From: an uncultured Rhizobiaceae group bacterium
GTDB taxonomy: Bacteria; Pseudomonadota; Alphaproteobacteria; Rhizobiales; Rhizobiaceae
Assembly: GCA_937930845.1 (NCBI GenBank)
Contig: CALHBJ010000011.1
Location: 1-64,000, forward strand
Reading direction: 5' to 3'
DNA length: 64,000 nt
Shown here: positions 46,456-55,288 of the stretch, one piece after another
How the letters are laid out: every line of letters starts with the position of its first letter
Position numbering within the stretch: the first letter of the stretch is position 1
Made by a program: the position numbers and the translations under genes
The notes under the pieces: generated by a model
Told to the model about the DNA's origin: nothing
The model's database searches: none
What the model saw: the letters and a program-made list of their open reading frames with translations, nothing else

Positions 46456-47856
46456 TTGAACTTCAAGACAAAATTACTGGCAGTGGCCGTTTTACCCGTT
46501 GCGCTGATTTCAATTGCCTCATTTTGGGTCATCCAGGCCCAAACTGAGCAATTGGCCCAAACCCAGATTCAGGAGATGGAAGCGCGCACCTTGAAGGAGC
46601 GCCGTGCTGAACTTCAAAAAATGAACAAGCTCGCCATCAGTTCATTGCGTGGCCTCTACCAGGATTCCAGCCTGCCCGAACCCATCGCCAAAGAGCGCGC
46701 CAAACAACGCCTGCACGACATGGCCTTTGGCGAAGACGGCTATTTCTTCGTCTACGACCAAACCGGCACCAATCTCGTTCACCCAAGATTGCCGGAACTT
46801 GTCGGCAAGAACTGGTGGGGGTTGCAAGATCCTAACGGCGATTACGTCATCCAAAATCTCATCCGCGTGGCCAAAGCGGGAGGCGGTTTTCACACCTATG
46901 TCTGGAACAAACCGTCCACCGGCAAACTAAGCCGCAAGATCGGCCATGCGGTCTATCTGGAAAAATGGAACTGGATGATCGGCACCGGCCTCTACATTGA
47001 TGATGTGGAGGCGGAAGTCGCAGCCATGCGTGAAACCCTGGGAGGTTCGATCAACCGCACCAAACAGGTGGTGTTGAGTTTTTCCATTGCCGGCGTATTG
47101 CTGGCCGGTCTGTTCACCTGGGCCATTCGCCTTTCCGAACAGCGCTTTGCCGACAAGCGATTGAAAGAACTGACCCACAGGATTGTTGAAGTTCAGGAAG
47201 ATGAGCGCAAGCGTGTGTCGGGTGAATTGCACGACGGCATTTCCCAGCTATTGGTTTCTGCCCGCTATGGTCTGGATCAGGCAATGGGCGAATCCGGCAA
47301 ACAGGTCAATGCCAATAGGGCCGTCCACAAATCCGCGCGTGCAATCGAAAATGCGATTGCCGAGGTGCGGCGAATTTCCATGGCTTTGCGGCCCTCGGTG
47401 CTGGATGACATCGGACTGGCCGCAGCGCTTAAAAGTCTTGGCCGCGATTTTGGCGACCAGACCGGGCTGCATGTTTCGGTCGCCGCCCAGCGCACCAGCA
47501 AATTGCTTTCCAGCAAACCACGCACAGCATTGTATAGGGTCGCACAGGAAGCGCTCACCAATGTGGCGAAACACTCCAACGCAAAAAATGTCTGGATATC
47601 CCTGAAGCTGAGCGATCATTCCATAACCCTGCGCATCGAAGACGATGGAAGCATTGATTTAAAGCCCGATTCCCACACCCTGCCCAAGGGCATGGGTTTG
47701 AGAAACATGCGCGAACGCATGGATGCTTTTTCCGGCAGTCTTGAAATCGAAGCCTCCCAATCAGGTGGCCTGTGCGTCACGGCCAAACTGCCCCTGGAAA
47801 TCAACGAAATGCCAACCCAGGGATTGCCAACGCCCGAGGCACCTTCCATTGCCTGA
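46456..47856 (+). CDS. Sensor histidine kinase, Cache sensor plus NarL-type kinase core
   Basis: About 466 aa. TM1 at about residues 7-27, an extracytoplasmic single-Cache sensor (DGYFFVYDQTGTNLVHPRLPELVGKNW, YVWNKPSTGKLSRKIGHAVYLEKWNWMIGTGLYIDDV), TM2 at about 205-224, a HisKA_3 dimerisation domain with phospho-acceptor H259 in DERKRVSGELHDGISQLL, and a HATPase domain (RVAQEALTNVAKHSNAKNVW, GMGLRNMRERMDAF). The start is probably TTG 46456, with AGAGGA 7 nt upstream; a GTG 69 nt earlier has no SD. Divergent from the TRAP binding-protein gene, so it probably senses that transporter's ligand. Overlaps the regulator gene. Confidence 0.87.
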   Translation: MNFKTKLLAVAVLPVALISIASFWVIQAQTEQLAQTQIQEMEARTLKERRAELQKMNKLAISSLRGLYQDSSLPEPIAKERAKQRLHDMAFGEDGYFFVYDQTGTNLVHPRLPELVGKNWWGLQDPNGDYVIQNLIRVAKAGGGFHTYVWNKPSTGKLSRKIGHAVYLEKWNWMIGTGLYIDDVEAEVAAMRETLGGSINRTKQVVLSFSIAGVLLAGLFTWAIRLSEQRFADKRLKELTHRIVEVQEDERKRVSGELHDGISQLLVSARYGLDQAMGESGKQVNANRAVHKSARAIENAIAEVRRISMALRPSVLDDIGLAAALKSLGRDFGDQTGLHVSVAAQRTSKLLSSKPRTALYRVAQEALTNVAKHSNAKNVWISLKLSDHSITLRIEDDGSIDLKPDSHTLPKGMGLRNMRERMDAFSGSLEIEASQSGGLCVTAKLPLEINEMPTQGLPTPEAPSIA

Positions 47857-48493
47857 TCACTCCAGTCCCGACAGCACCATCAAACTCTTGATCGCCGATG
47901 ATCACGAACTTGTCCGCGATGGCATCCGCGCCCGCCTCGAATCCGAACAGGAAATATTCATTGCGGGAGAAGCTCGCGATGGTTCAGAAGCCGTCACGCT
48001 TGCCCGCGAACTCAAGCCCGATCTGATGATGATCGACATCAACATGCCCAACATGAACGGCCTTGATGCGGTGGCTGAAATCCGGCGTCAAAATCTGCCG
48101 TGCAAAATCTTGATGTTGTCACTCTACGATAATGCGGAATATGTCCGCCGCGCCCGCGCCTTGGAAACTAACGGCTATATCCTCAAAGATATCTCTCAGT
48201 CGGAAATGATCATGGCCATCCGCACCGCCTCCAAGGGTGGCTTTTATATGAGCGCAGATCTGGCCGCGCGCCTGTCCGGTCAGGATGAAGCTGATGACAC
48301 CTACAATCTCACCCACCGGGAGCGGGAAGTGCTGGCAGCCATCGCCAAGGGCAAACTCAATAAACAGATTGCTGCTGAGCTAAACATTTCCCAGCGCACC
48401 GTTGAAAGCCACCGCTCGGCCATTCGCACCAAAACCGGCGGCGGTAATGCCGCATCGCTGGCGAGGATCGCAAGCGAACTGGGCCTCGACTAA
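47849..48493 (+). CDS. LuxR/NarL-family response regulator
   Basis: About 214 aa. Receiver domain with D17/D18, phospho-acceptor D63 (MMIDINMPNMNG) and K113 (GYILKDISQ), then a LuxR-type HTH (about 147-205: LTHREREVLAAIAKGKLNKQIAAELNISQRTVESHR). The start is probably TTG 47849 (LPDHSSPDSTIK), 8 nt inside the kinase gene and preceded by GAGG at 9 nt; this gives a normal receiver N-terminus. Coupled to the kinase, it probably controls the divergent TRAP operon. Confidence 0.88.
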   Translation: MPDHSSPDSTIKLLIADDHELVRDGIRARLESEQEIFIAGEARDGSEAVTLARELKPDLMMIDINMPNMNGLDAVAEIRRQNLPCKILMLSLYDNAEYVRRARALETNGYILKDISQSEMIMAIRTASKGGFYMSADLAARLSGQDEADDTYNLTHREREVLAAIAKGKLNKQIAAELNISQRTVESHRSAIRTKTGGGNAASLARIASELGLD

Positions 48494-48560
48494 ACGCGCC
48501 CAAATCGGGCTGATGCGCAAAAGCCTGCCAGTCGCCCAGTCACCCAGTCACCCGCTGAGT

Positions 48561-49088
48561 TCAGCGCGCCAGATAGCGCCCATTCACCCAACCCCGCGTA
48601 CCGCGATAGGAAATGCGCCGCCATTTACCGGATCGGCCAAGAACTTCCACATAACACGCATTGCGGGGAATATAGCCGCGCACCGACGATGACGCATTGG
48701 GCCGGGAGCGAATGTTGAGCACGTCGCCCGATGCCACGCCGCGCACACAGCGAAGGTTTTCGCGACCAACGGAATCATCTTCTGCCGACAGGAAACGGGC
48801 ATTCACAAAGCCACCCCGACCATAATCGACCCACACCCAGCGACCCTGCCGCTGGCCGGTGGAAACGCCGCAGGTGCGCGGACGAATAAAGCCAACGATC
48901 CTGAACTTGGCGCCCGGGCCGCTGCGGATGTTCAGCACATCGTTGGAGCGCACACCACGCACACACGCGGCGTCCGATTCTGACACCAAATGGGGCAGAA
49001 GCGGTGAAGCCAGCGTCAAAAATGCCGCCCCCACCAACGCAATCGAAAAAAGCCGGAAGGTCGCAAAAAATTTTATCAAATGAAACAT
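48561..49088 (-). CDS. Secreted SH3b-domain protein (two SH3 repeats)
   Basis: About 175 aa. An N-terminal hydrophobic signal (FFATFRLFSIALVGAAFLTLA) is followed by two bacterial SH3 modules: CVRGVRSNDVLNIRSGPGAKFRIVGFI and CVRGVASGDVLNIRSRPNASSSVRGYI, each ending with a GxWVxVDY/GKWRRISYRGTRGWV-type strand set. Each repeat has a conserved Cys pair, likely disulfides. Such domains bind cell-wall peptides or proteins. Start at 49088 has GGAG 9 nt upstream; an ATG 15 nt earlier is less well spaced. It stands alone; no function beyond envelope binding is evident. Confidence 0.78.
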   Translation of the reverse strand: MFHLIKFFATFRLFSIALVGAAFLTLASPLLPHLVSESDAACVRGVRSNDVLNIRSGPGAKFRIVGFIRPRTCGVSTGQRQGRWVWVDYGRGGFVNARFLSAEDDSVGRENLRCVRGVASGDVLNIRSRPNASSSVRGYIPRNACYVEVLGRSGKWRRISYRGTRGWVNGRYLAR

Positions 49089-49339
49089 GGGCCCAAACTC
49101 CATCTAAACCTGCGCAAAATTGAACAGGTAATTGAAACTGTGCCCCTAGTTCACCAATTATTGCATTTGCCGAGGCCAAGATAAATATGCAAAATGAAAG
49201 CCCAAGATTAAGCGACATATGCGCGCCGCGCGCTTTATCTCAAACCATCAAAGGCGAGCATCTGTCCGTTCGTTCATCACGTCACCCAATCATTTGCCGC
49301 CCCCGTTGATATTACACCCATATGCCACAAGGAAATTCG

Positions 49340-50125
49340 ATGTCTTTACCACTGATCGCCGTCACCACGGATATCAAAACTGTAGATCCTTATTTGTGGC
49401 ACGCCGTGCCAAGCGCCTATGTGGACGCGGCCGCCGATGTGGCGGGCGTATTGCCCCTGTTGGCTCCCAATCTTGGTGACCGACTTGACGTTGACACGCT
49501 TCTGGACCGGGTGGACGGGGTGCTTGTCACCGGGTCACGATCCAATGTGCACCCGTCCCACTATGGCGTTGAACCCACGAAAGACCATGAGCCTTTCGAC
49601 CCTGATCGCGATGCGACAACCCTGCCGCTGATACGCCGCGCCATTGAGCGGGGAGTTCCCCTGCTCGCAATCTGCCGCGGCATTCAGGAACTCAACGTGG
49701 CGCTCGGCGGTTCAATCACGGCGGCCTTTCAAAAAACCCGCGCCATCGAAAACCATGGATACCCCTGGGAAGGCACATTGGACGAACGGTTTCGCCTTGC
49801 CCATGCCATCGACATCGCGGAAGGCTCATGCATTGCAGACATTTTGAGCGAAGACATGGCCGCCGGTCCGGTGAAGGTAAATTCACTGCACACCCAGGCG
49901 CTCGACCAATTGGGCAAGAATATTCGCGTCGAAGCCATTGCTGAAGACGGCACCGTTGAAGCCGTCTCGGTGGACGGCGCTGCGGGATACGTTGTTGGCG
50001 TGCAATGGCACCCCGAATATTGGGCCGCAACCGACAGTCCGTCCAACCGTATTCTGAAATCATTTGGCGCAGCAGCCCGCGCCTACCTCGCCAACAAGGC
50101 CGGTCTGGCGGTCGCAGCAGAATGA
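49340..50125 (+). CDS. Gamma-glutamyl-gamma-aminobutyrate hydrolase-like (PuuD family), coupled to nitrile hydratase
   Basis: 261 aa, class I glutamine-amidotransferase fold of the peptidase C26 (PuuD) group. Nucleophile C112 lies in [18 protein letters not shown], and the His/Glu pair in [21 protein letters not shown] near residue 60 is typical of the family. PuuD relatives cut gamma-glutamyl bonds such as gamma-glutamyl-GABA. Start at 49340 has AAGGA 7 nt upstream. Its stop overlaps the nthA start (ATGA), which ties it to nitrile metabolism. The true substrate is unknown. Ends -VAAE. Confidence 0.85.
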   Translation: MSLPLIAVTTDIKTVDPYLWHAVPSAYVDAAADVAGVLPLLAPNLGDRLDVDTLLDRVDGVLVTGSRSNVHPSHYGVEPTKDHEPFDPDRDATTLPLIRRAIERGVPLLAICRGIQELNVALGGSITAAFQKTRAIENHGYPWEGTLDERFRLAHAIDIAEGSCIADILSEDMAAGPVKVNSLHTQALDQLGKNIRVEAIAEDGTVEAVSVDGAAGYVVGVQWHPEYWAATDSPSNRILKSFGAAARAYLANKAGLAVAAE

Positions 50126-50763
50126 GCAACGATCACCACCACGATCATGATCATGATCATGATCACGACCATTCCCACCTCAGCGAAATGGATGCGCGGG
50201 TGCGGGCACTAGAAAGCCTGTTGGCAGAAAAGGGATATATCGATCCGGCTGCACTGAATGAAATTGTCGAAATTTATGAAACCCGCATTGGCCCCCAAAA
50301 CGGCGCAAGCGTTATCGCCAAAGCTTGGGTCGATGAGGGCTTCAACACCTGGTTGATGGAAGATGCCACGGCGGCCATCCATTCGCTTGGATTTACCAGC
50401 CGTCAGGGTGAACACATGGTGGCCGTGGCCAATACCGAACACACCCACCACATGGTCGTTTGCACACTTTGTTCTTGTTATCCATGGTCGGTTCTTGGCC
50501 TGCCGCCCACCTGGTATAAATCTCCCCCTTACCGGTCCCGCGCTGTCATCGATCCCCGTGGCGTGTTGGCCGATTTCGGTCTGGTACTGCCTGATGATGT
50601 CGCCGTGGAGGTGCATGATTCAACCGCAGAAACACGCTATCTGGTTGTTCCCAAACGGCCCGATGGCACGCAAGGTTGGGATGAAAAGCAACTGGCCAGA
50701 CTGGTGACACGAAATGCCATGATCGGCACAGGACTGGCCTTGAATCCGGCGGACCTGACATGA
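50122..50763 (+). CDS. nthA: Nitrile hydratase alpha subunit, cobalt type, with His/Asp-rich N-terminus
   Basis: 213 aa. The metal-binding loop is [10 protein letters not shown] with C114, C117, S118 and C119; Thr at position 115 of the CTLCSC motif is the cobalt-type signature (iron-type enzymes have Ser). NHase alpha hydrates nitriles to amides. Residues 5-19 are an unusual alternating His/Asp run ([15 protein letters not shown]), a likely metal-binding extension. Start at 50122 overlaps the PuuD-like gene's stop. nthB starts in an ATGA overlap at the other end, so all are translationally coupled. Confidence 0.94.
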   Translation: MSNDHHHDHDHDHDHDHSHLSEMDARVRALESLLAEKGYIDPAALNEIVEIYETRIGPQNGASVIAKAWVDEGFNTWLMEDATAAIHSLGFTSRQGEHMVAVANTEHTHHMVVCTLCSCYPWSVLGLPPTWYKSPPYRSRAVIDPRGVLADFGLVLPDDVAVEVHDSTAETRYLVVPKRPDGTQGWDEKQLARLVTRNAMIGTGLALNPADLT

Positions 50764-51419
50764 ATGGCGGTGCTGATCTTGGCGGCATGCAGGGCTTCGG
50801 CCCCGTTATTGACGATGGCGATGGTCCCCATTTTCACGGCGATTGGGAAAAGCGTGTCATGGCGATGGTTGTTGCCCTGGGGGCCTGTGGCCAATGGAAT
50901 ATTGACATCTCACGCCATGCCCGCGAAAGCCTGCCACCGGCGGACTATCTGACATTCTCCTATTATCGCATTTGGCTGGAAGGCGTTGAAAAGCTCCTCT
51001 TGGATCGGGGCATGATCACGCCCCAGGAACGCGATGGTCAAATGCGTATCCCGGCCATTCCCGTGCGCGGCACATTGGAAGCTGATAAAGTCTGGCAGGC
51101 TTTGCATTCTCTTTCGGGATCAGCTGAGCGCCCCGCCAGCTCTGATCCTGCATTTGCCCAAGGCGCACAGGTGCGCACAGCCAACATTCACCCCGAAAGC
51201 CACACACGCCTGCCCCGCTATGCCCGCGCCCGCACGGGCACTGTGACAAAAATACTGGGCCATCATGTTTATCCAGACAGTGCTGGAAACGGACTGGGTG
51301 ATGATCCAAAATGGCTTTATCAGGTCCGCTTCACCGCCCGCGAATTATTTGGGCCAGACCGAAATCCCCACGATTCAGTAACCCTCGATCTATGGGAACC
51401 ACATCTTGAACAAGCCTGA
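50760..51419 (+). CDS. nthB: Nitrile hydratase beta subunit
   Basis: 219 aa, full length. The N-terminus [16 protein letters not shown] with [26 protein letters not shown] is typical of NHase beta, and the C-terminal SH3-like barrel shows [21 protein letters not shown] and [13 protein letters not shown]. It forms the heterodimer core with alpha and supplies two Arg residues near the metal centre. Starts within the alpha stop (ATGA). The accessory gene begins 14 nt before its end. Confidence 0.94.
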   Translation: MNGGADLGGMQGFGPVIDDGDGPHFHGDWEKRVMAMVVALGACGQWNIDISRHARESLPPADYLTFSYYRIWLEGVEKLLLDRGMITPQERDGQMRIPAIPVRGTLEADKVWQALHSLSGSAERPASSDPAFAQGAQVRTANIHPESHTRLPRYARARTGTVTKILGHHVYPDSAGNGLGDDPKWLYQVRFTARELFGPDRNPHDSVTLDLWEPHLEQA

Positions 51420-51732
51420 TCTGACCGCCCTTGAGGGCATGACATTGCGCCAGGGCGAGCCGGTTTTTGCTGAACCCTGGGAAGCCCAGGCATTTGCCAT
51501 GGTCATCAATCTGCATGAGCGGGGTGCATTTTCCTGGGATCAATGGGCAAACGCCCTGTCCCAGGAAATTCACTCTGGTATCGACCGCCCCTATTACCGC
51601 CACTGGCTGGCCGCACTTGAAGATTTGGTTGTCGAACTCGGCCTGTCGTCGACTTCCGCAATCAAGGACCGCGAACAAGCCTGGCACGCCGCCGCCGCCC
51701 GAACACCCCATGGCGAGCCGATTGAGCTATAA
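51406..51732 (+). CDS. Nitrile hydratase accessory/activator protein
   Basis: 108 aa, matching the small NHase activator (P14K-like) family: EGMTLRQGEPVFAEPWEAQAFAMVINLHERGAFSWDQWANALSQEI, then DRPYYRHWLAALEDLV. In cobalt NHases this protein helps insert Co and oxidise the Cys ligands. The start appears to be TTG 51406, overlapping nthB by 14 nt. It resembles the beta-subunit N-terminus, from which the family derives. It ends 25 nt before the convergent Fic gene. Confidence 0.85.
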   Translation: MNKPDLTALEGMTLRQGEPVFAEPWEAQAFAMVINLHERGAFSWDQWANALSQEIHSGIDRPYYRHWLAALEDLVVELGLSSTSAIKDREQAWHAAAARTPHGEPIEL

Positions 51733-51756
51733 TGATCGATACGTGGCTTGAGATGC

Positions 51757-52923
51757 TTATCTGCCGTCTGAGATATCGATGATTTCTTTTGCCCAATAGA
51801 GCTTCGGGTTTTCATAACCCTGAACCTGTTGAAGGACACCCAACCGCACTAAGAGATCAACGTTCTTTTTTGCGGACTGATAACTGGTGCTGCAAAGCTT
51901 TGAGACATCAGTAATTGACATGACAGGGCGCTCAAACAAATGATCTGCAATCAGCAGAGCAGAGGTCGACTTGGACTTTTCATGGATCAACCCCCGGTAT
52001 CGCTCCTGAAGCGCGTTCAGTTTCGCGATTGTCTTGGTCGTTTCAATGCATGATTCCTTGACCGCGATAAGAAAATATCTCAACCACCTTTCCCAATCTC
52101 CTTGAGCAGATACGGCAAACATCGAGTCAATATATTCGTCTTTGTTCGCTTCAATATACGAGCTTACATAAAGCAATGGACTGCTCAATAATTGGCGACT
52201 TAAGAGTTGGAGTGTGACCAACATGCGGCCCACGCGGCCATTGCCATCACCAAATGGATGGATTGTTTCAAATTGATAATGGCTTAATCCGGCGACAATT
52301 AGGGGCGGAATGCCATTTTCTTCGTTGTTGATGAACTGTTCCAAGTCATCCATGCACGAGTTTGCCTGATTTGGTGGAGGCGGAATGAAACGGGCATTTT
52401 GAATATTTCTGGCACCAATCCAGTTTTGATACTGCCTGTATTCTCCTGGATGTTTGTTGCTGCCGCGTACCTTGGTCGATTGATCCAATAATATGGCATG
52501 CATTCCTCTAATGAGCCGATGGGATATTGGTAGCGTTCGCACCTGCTCAATGGCATATTCTATGGCACGAATGTAATTGCGCACTTCCAATGCCGCATCG
52601 TTTGAAGAAGCGTCATCCAGCGCCTCCACCAAAGCAAGCTCATCTGCAGTTGAGTACGTACCTTCCATCGCCGAGGACCGCAAAGCCTCATTCCTCTGAA
52701 GAGGACGGATAACCATGTAAGGGTTGGCGATAGTGCTTCCAATTTCACTAAGCCCTCCCAAGGCCGCTGAAGCCTCACCAAATTCAGCAATGATATTTCC
52801 CAAGTTCAGTTCAGGCGGCAGCCCGTGCGGCACAAATGCACGAGCTCCTTCAATGGTGGGCACCAAATTTCCGCTGTCTGTTCCCCGGAATTGTGATGTA
52901 TCCATTGGTGAACTTTCATTCAA
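51757..52923 (-). CDS. Fic-domain protein with internal inhibitory motif
   Basis: 388 aa. The Fic active site HPFGDGNGR lies at residues 222-230, the AMP-transfer loop that AMPylates target proteins. An upstream SSAMEGTYS (about 83-91) matches the (S/T)xxxE(G/N) inhibitory helix, here N-terminal (class II Fic). An N-terminal region of about 80 residues and a C-terminal winged-helix-like part (MSITDVSKLCSTSYQSAKKNVDLLVRLGVLQ, about 335-370) flank it. Such proteins are common in mobile or stress loci. It is somewhat AT-richer than its neighbours and separates the nitrile hydratase operon from the amidase. Target unknown. Confidence 0.88.
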   Translation of the reverse strand: MNESSPMDTSQFRGTDSGNLVPTIEGARAFVPHGLPPELNLGNIIAEFGEASAALGGLSEIGSTIANPYMVIRPLQRNEALRSSAMEGTYSTADELALVEALDDASSNDAALEVRNYIRAIEYAIEQVRTLPISHRLIRGMHAILLDQSTKVRGSNKHPGEYRQYQNWIGARNIQNARFIPPPPNQANSCMDDLEQFINNEENGIPPLIVAGLSHYQFETIHPFGDGNGRVGRMLVTLQLLSRQLLSSPLLYVSSYIEANKDEYIDSMFAVSAQGDWERWLRYFLIAVKESCIETTKTIAKLNALQERYRGLIHEKSKSTSALLIADHLFERPVMSITDVSKLCSTSYQSAKKNVDLLVRLGVLQQVQGYENPKLYWAKEIIDISDGR

Positions 52924-53032
52924 CGCCAGCGCGCTTTATTTAACCTTGCATGCCCCAAAGTTAAATAGACTCTCTTTGCGTTGAACTGTCAATTGAACGC
53001 ATATTCAATCTTCAACACCTGCAAAAACCGCG

Positions 53033-54214
53033 CTATCCCAGCATTTGCCGGGCGATTTCGATTAGGCGGCGGTCGCTGCCGCGGGGGCCCATCAAGCTGA
53101 TGCCCAGGGGCGCTCCGTGGACTTGCGCCAGCGGCAAGGTGATTTGTGGCAAGCCGGACAGGCCCGACAAACACAACAGCACCAGAGCTTTTTCGCGGAA
53201 CTCCTGCAATGATTCATCCGGGTCGCTTTTCAGCGGCGCGCAACTTGGCATGGTTGGGAAGACCAGAAGCCCATCATCCCCGATGAGATTTTCCAGGATA
53301 CCCGTGATCTCAACCCGCTCACGCGAAGCATCGTCGAAATCCGCCTGTGTGAGCGACTTCCCAAACTCGAAACGTTCTTTTATCCCCGGTCCAAGCGCCG
53401 GCTTTGTTCGCTCAATCCATGGTCCAAGTTCTGCCCAGGATTCAAACGCCTGACATTTGCGGAATGCCCAATAGGCTTTTTCGAGATCAATACCCAGGCT
53501 GACAAGTTCCCGCTCATCCTGAAAATGCGCATCCACCTTTTCGCAGGCTGCGGCATAGGCACGGTATTCCGCATCGCCAATCAACTGCATATCCAGATCC
53601 GGGCTGCCGATGAGACGCCGCAACGGCGTGGCACTATCGTCCTCATCCATCACGACGTTAGCAACGGCGCTGTAGGTTTCCGCATCCTTGGCAAACCAGC
53701 CAAAGCAATCAAAGCTTTCCGCCAGGGCCATGGTTTTATCAAGCGACAGACGGCCATGAGTGGCGCGCAGGCCGATCAATCCGCAATAGGAAGCCGGTCC
53801 ACGCACGGAACCGCCCGTATCTGATCCGGTTGCCACGTCAACAATGCCCGCGCTCACAAGGGAGACCGATCCCGATGACGACCCGCCGGTCACCCGGTCC
53901 GGGGCCGCGGCGTTCACCGGTGCTCCATAATGGGCGTTGATCCCAGTGAGCGAAAAACACAATTCCTCACACTGACTTTTGCCGGTTATTTCAATGCCCG
54001 CATCGAGCATTTGTTGCACCACGGGCTGGGTTTCCGTGTCCGGCTCAGCCTCAGCCAAACGGGTGGGCGACCCCCAGCCATTGGGATAGCCGGCCACTTG
54101 AAAAATATCTTTGACCGCAAGTGTAAGGCCCGCCAACGGACCGGATTTTGCATGGGGGACATCAACTGGTGGATAGTCACACCAGGCATTCAGTTCTGCG
54201 CCCGGACGGTTCAT
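53033..54214 (-). CDS. Amidase, amidase-signature family
   Basis: About 393 aa. The Ser-cisSer-Lys triad is visible: K35 in GLTLAVKDIFQVAG, Ser112-114 in GGSSSGS, and nucleophile S136 in GSDTGGSVRGPASYCG. Shorter than GatA; C-terminal GLPQITLPLAQVHGAPLGISLMGPRGSDRRL is typical of aliphatic or aromatic amidases. It hydrolyses amides to acids and ammonia, completing nitrile to acid with the nitrile hydratase. Start at 54214 has AGGAG 7 nt upstream. The Fic gene stands between it and the hydratase operon. Confidence 0.88.
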   Translation of the reverse strand: MNRPGAELNAWCDYPPVDVPHAKSGPLAGLTLAVKDIFQVAGYPNGWGSPTRLAEAEPDTETQPVVQQMLDAGIEITGKSQCEELCFSLTGINAHYGAPVNAAAPDRVTGGSSSGSVSLVSAGIVDVATGSDTGGSVRGPASYCGLIGLRATHGRLSLDKTMALAESFDCFGWFAKDAETYSAVANVVMDEDDSATPLRRLIGSPDLDMQLIGDAEYRAYAAACEKVDAHFQDERELVSLGIDLEKAYWAFRKCQAFESWAELGPWIERTKPALGPGIKERFEFGKSLTQADFDDASRERVEITGILENLIGDDGLLVFPTMPSCAPLKSDPDESLQEFREKALVLLCLSGLSGLPQITLPLAQVHGAPLGISLMGPRGSDRRLIEIARQMLG

Positions 54215-54301
54215 CGCATGGCTCCTAGAAATCAATTATTGCGGCAACGATATCCGATCGCGGAGCCTGCACAAAAGAAAAGTATAAAATATTTCGTGAC
54301 T

Positions 54302-55285
54302 TTAAGAGATGGCAATAATGCCTGCCTCACCTTCCCCGCTGCCAAATGCCAGGCGCGTGCCTTGCCTGTCCCACGCCAATGAGGAAATTTCGCCTTTGCC
54401 GGGGCGGCGCAGCACGCTTTCAGCCCCGTCTTCAATGCGCACCGCCATCACCATGCCATCGGCAAAACCAATGGCAACCACATCTTCTGTGGGATGGCAG
54501 GCCACCTGTGTGACCATGCTGTCGCCGCGCGTGCCCAATTCCTTGGGCGCTTTGCCCATGGGACCATCCTTGCCGAAAAACGGCCAGCAAATGGCGGCCT
54601 GCGCACCCGAAGAAGCCAACCATCGCCCCTTTGCAGACCAGGAAAGACTTTTGGGCTTGGCGGGATAGCCGGTCATTCGCATATGTTTGCCATCGCCGGT
54701 TTTCTTATCGTCCAGCCGCCACCCATGCAGGGCATTTTCTACCATGGATGTGACAACATATTTGCCATCGGGCGAAAACAGCACCCGGTTGTGCGCACCG
54801 TCCCAGTGGAGATCAACGGGCGGTGCGGTTGCTGCTGCAAAATGCAGTGAAACCCCGTTATACCGCGCCAGCGCAAGCCGCATGCCCTTGGGTGCAAAGG
54901 CGAGACCTTCGACCGCCCGTTCGTGATTGATTTCCCGCACCGTGTCGGCGGTTTTTATCCAGACTGTGCGCCCACTGGCATAGGCCACGGCCCCATTTGG
55001 GCCACAGGTCACCACATCAATCCACTTGCGTTCATGGAGCGCCAATTCAGTGACGGAACCATCTGCAGCCGTTGCCACAACGCGCCCGTCCTCGCCGCCG
55101 CTCACAAGGCTATTGCCATCCAGGGAAAGTGCAGCGCTCAACAAGCCATCATGAGCAAGTACTGAACGCCGCTCGCCGGTGGGGAAATCAATGGCACCAT
55201 CCACCAGCGCGAACGCGGGCTGATCATCCACAAATCCCGCCCATTCCACATGGGCATCAAAATCATACGGAGCAACGGTCGCCAT
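54302..55285 (-). CDS. WD40-repeat beta-propeller protein
   Basis: 327 aa of repeated WD40-like units: LSAALSLDGNSLVSGGEDGRVV, VLFSPDGKYVVTSMVENALHGWRL, LSWSAKGRWLASSGAQAAICWPF, VACHPTEDVVAIGFADGMVMAVRI, LAWDRQGTRLAFGSGEGEAGII. About seven blades form a propeller for protein contacts. No signal peptide. The start is 3 nt after the stop of the CobW-like gene, and this WD40-CobW pair is known to me from other Hyphomicrobiales. It probably assists the GTPase; no enzyme function. Confidence 0.82.
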   Translation of the reverse strand: MATVAPYDFDAHVEWAGFVDDQPAFALVDGAIDFPTGERRSVLAHDGLLSAALSLDGNSLVSGGEDGRVVATAADGSVTELALHERKWIDVVTCGPNGAVAYASGRTVWIKTADTVREINHERAVEGLAFAPKGMRLALARYNGVSLHFAAATAPPVDLHWDGAHNRVLFSPDGKYVVTSMVENALHGWRLDDKKTGDGKHMRMTGYPAKPKSLSWSAKGRWLASSGAQAAICWPFFGKDGPMGKAPKELGTRGDSMVTQVACHPTEDVVAIGFADGMVMAVRIEDGAESVLRRPGKGEISSLAWDRQGTRLAFGSGEGEAGIIAIS

Positions 55286-55288
55286 GGG

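Noticed and set aside
50140-50170. GATCAT tandem repeats as a possible phase-variable microsatellite
   Set aside because: The six-base unit keeps the reading frame and simply encodes His-Asp; copy-number change would not switch the gene off.
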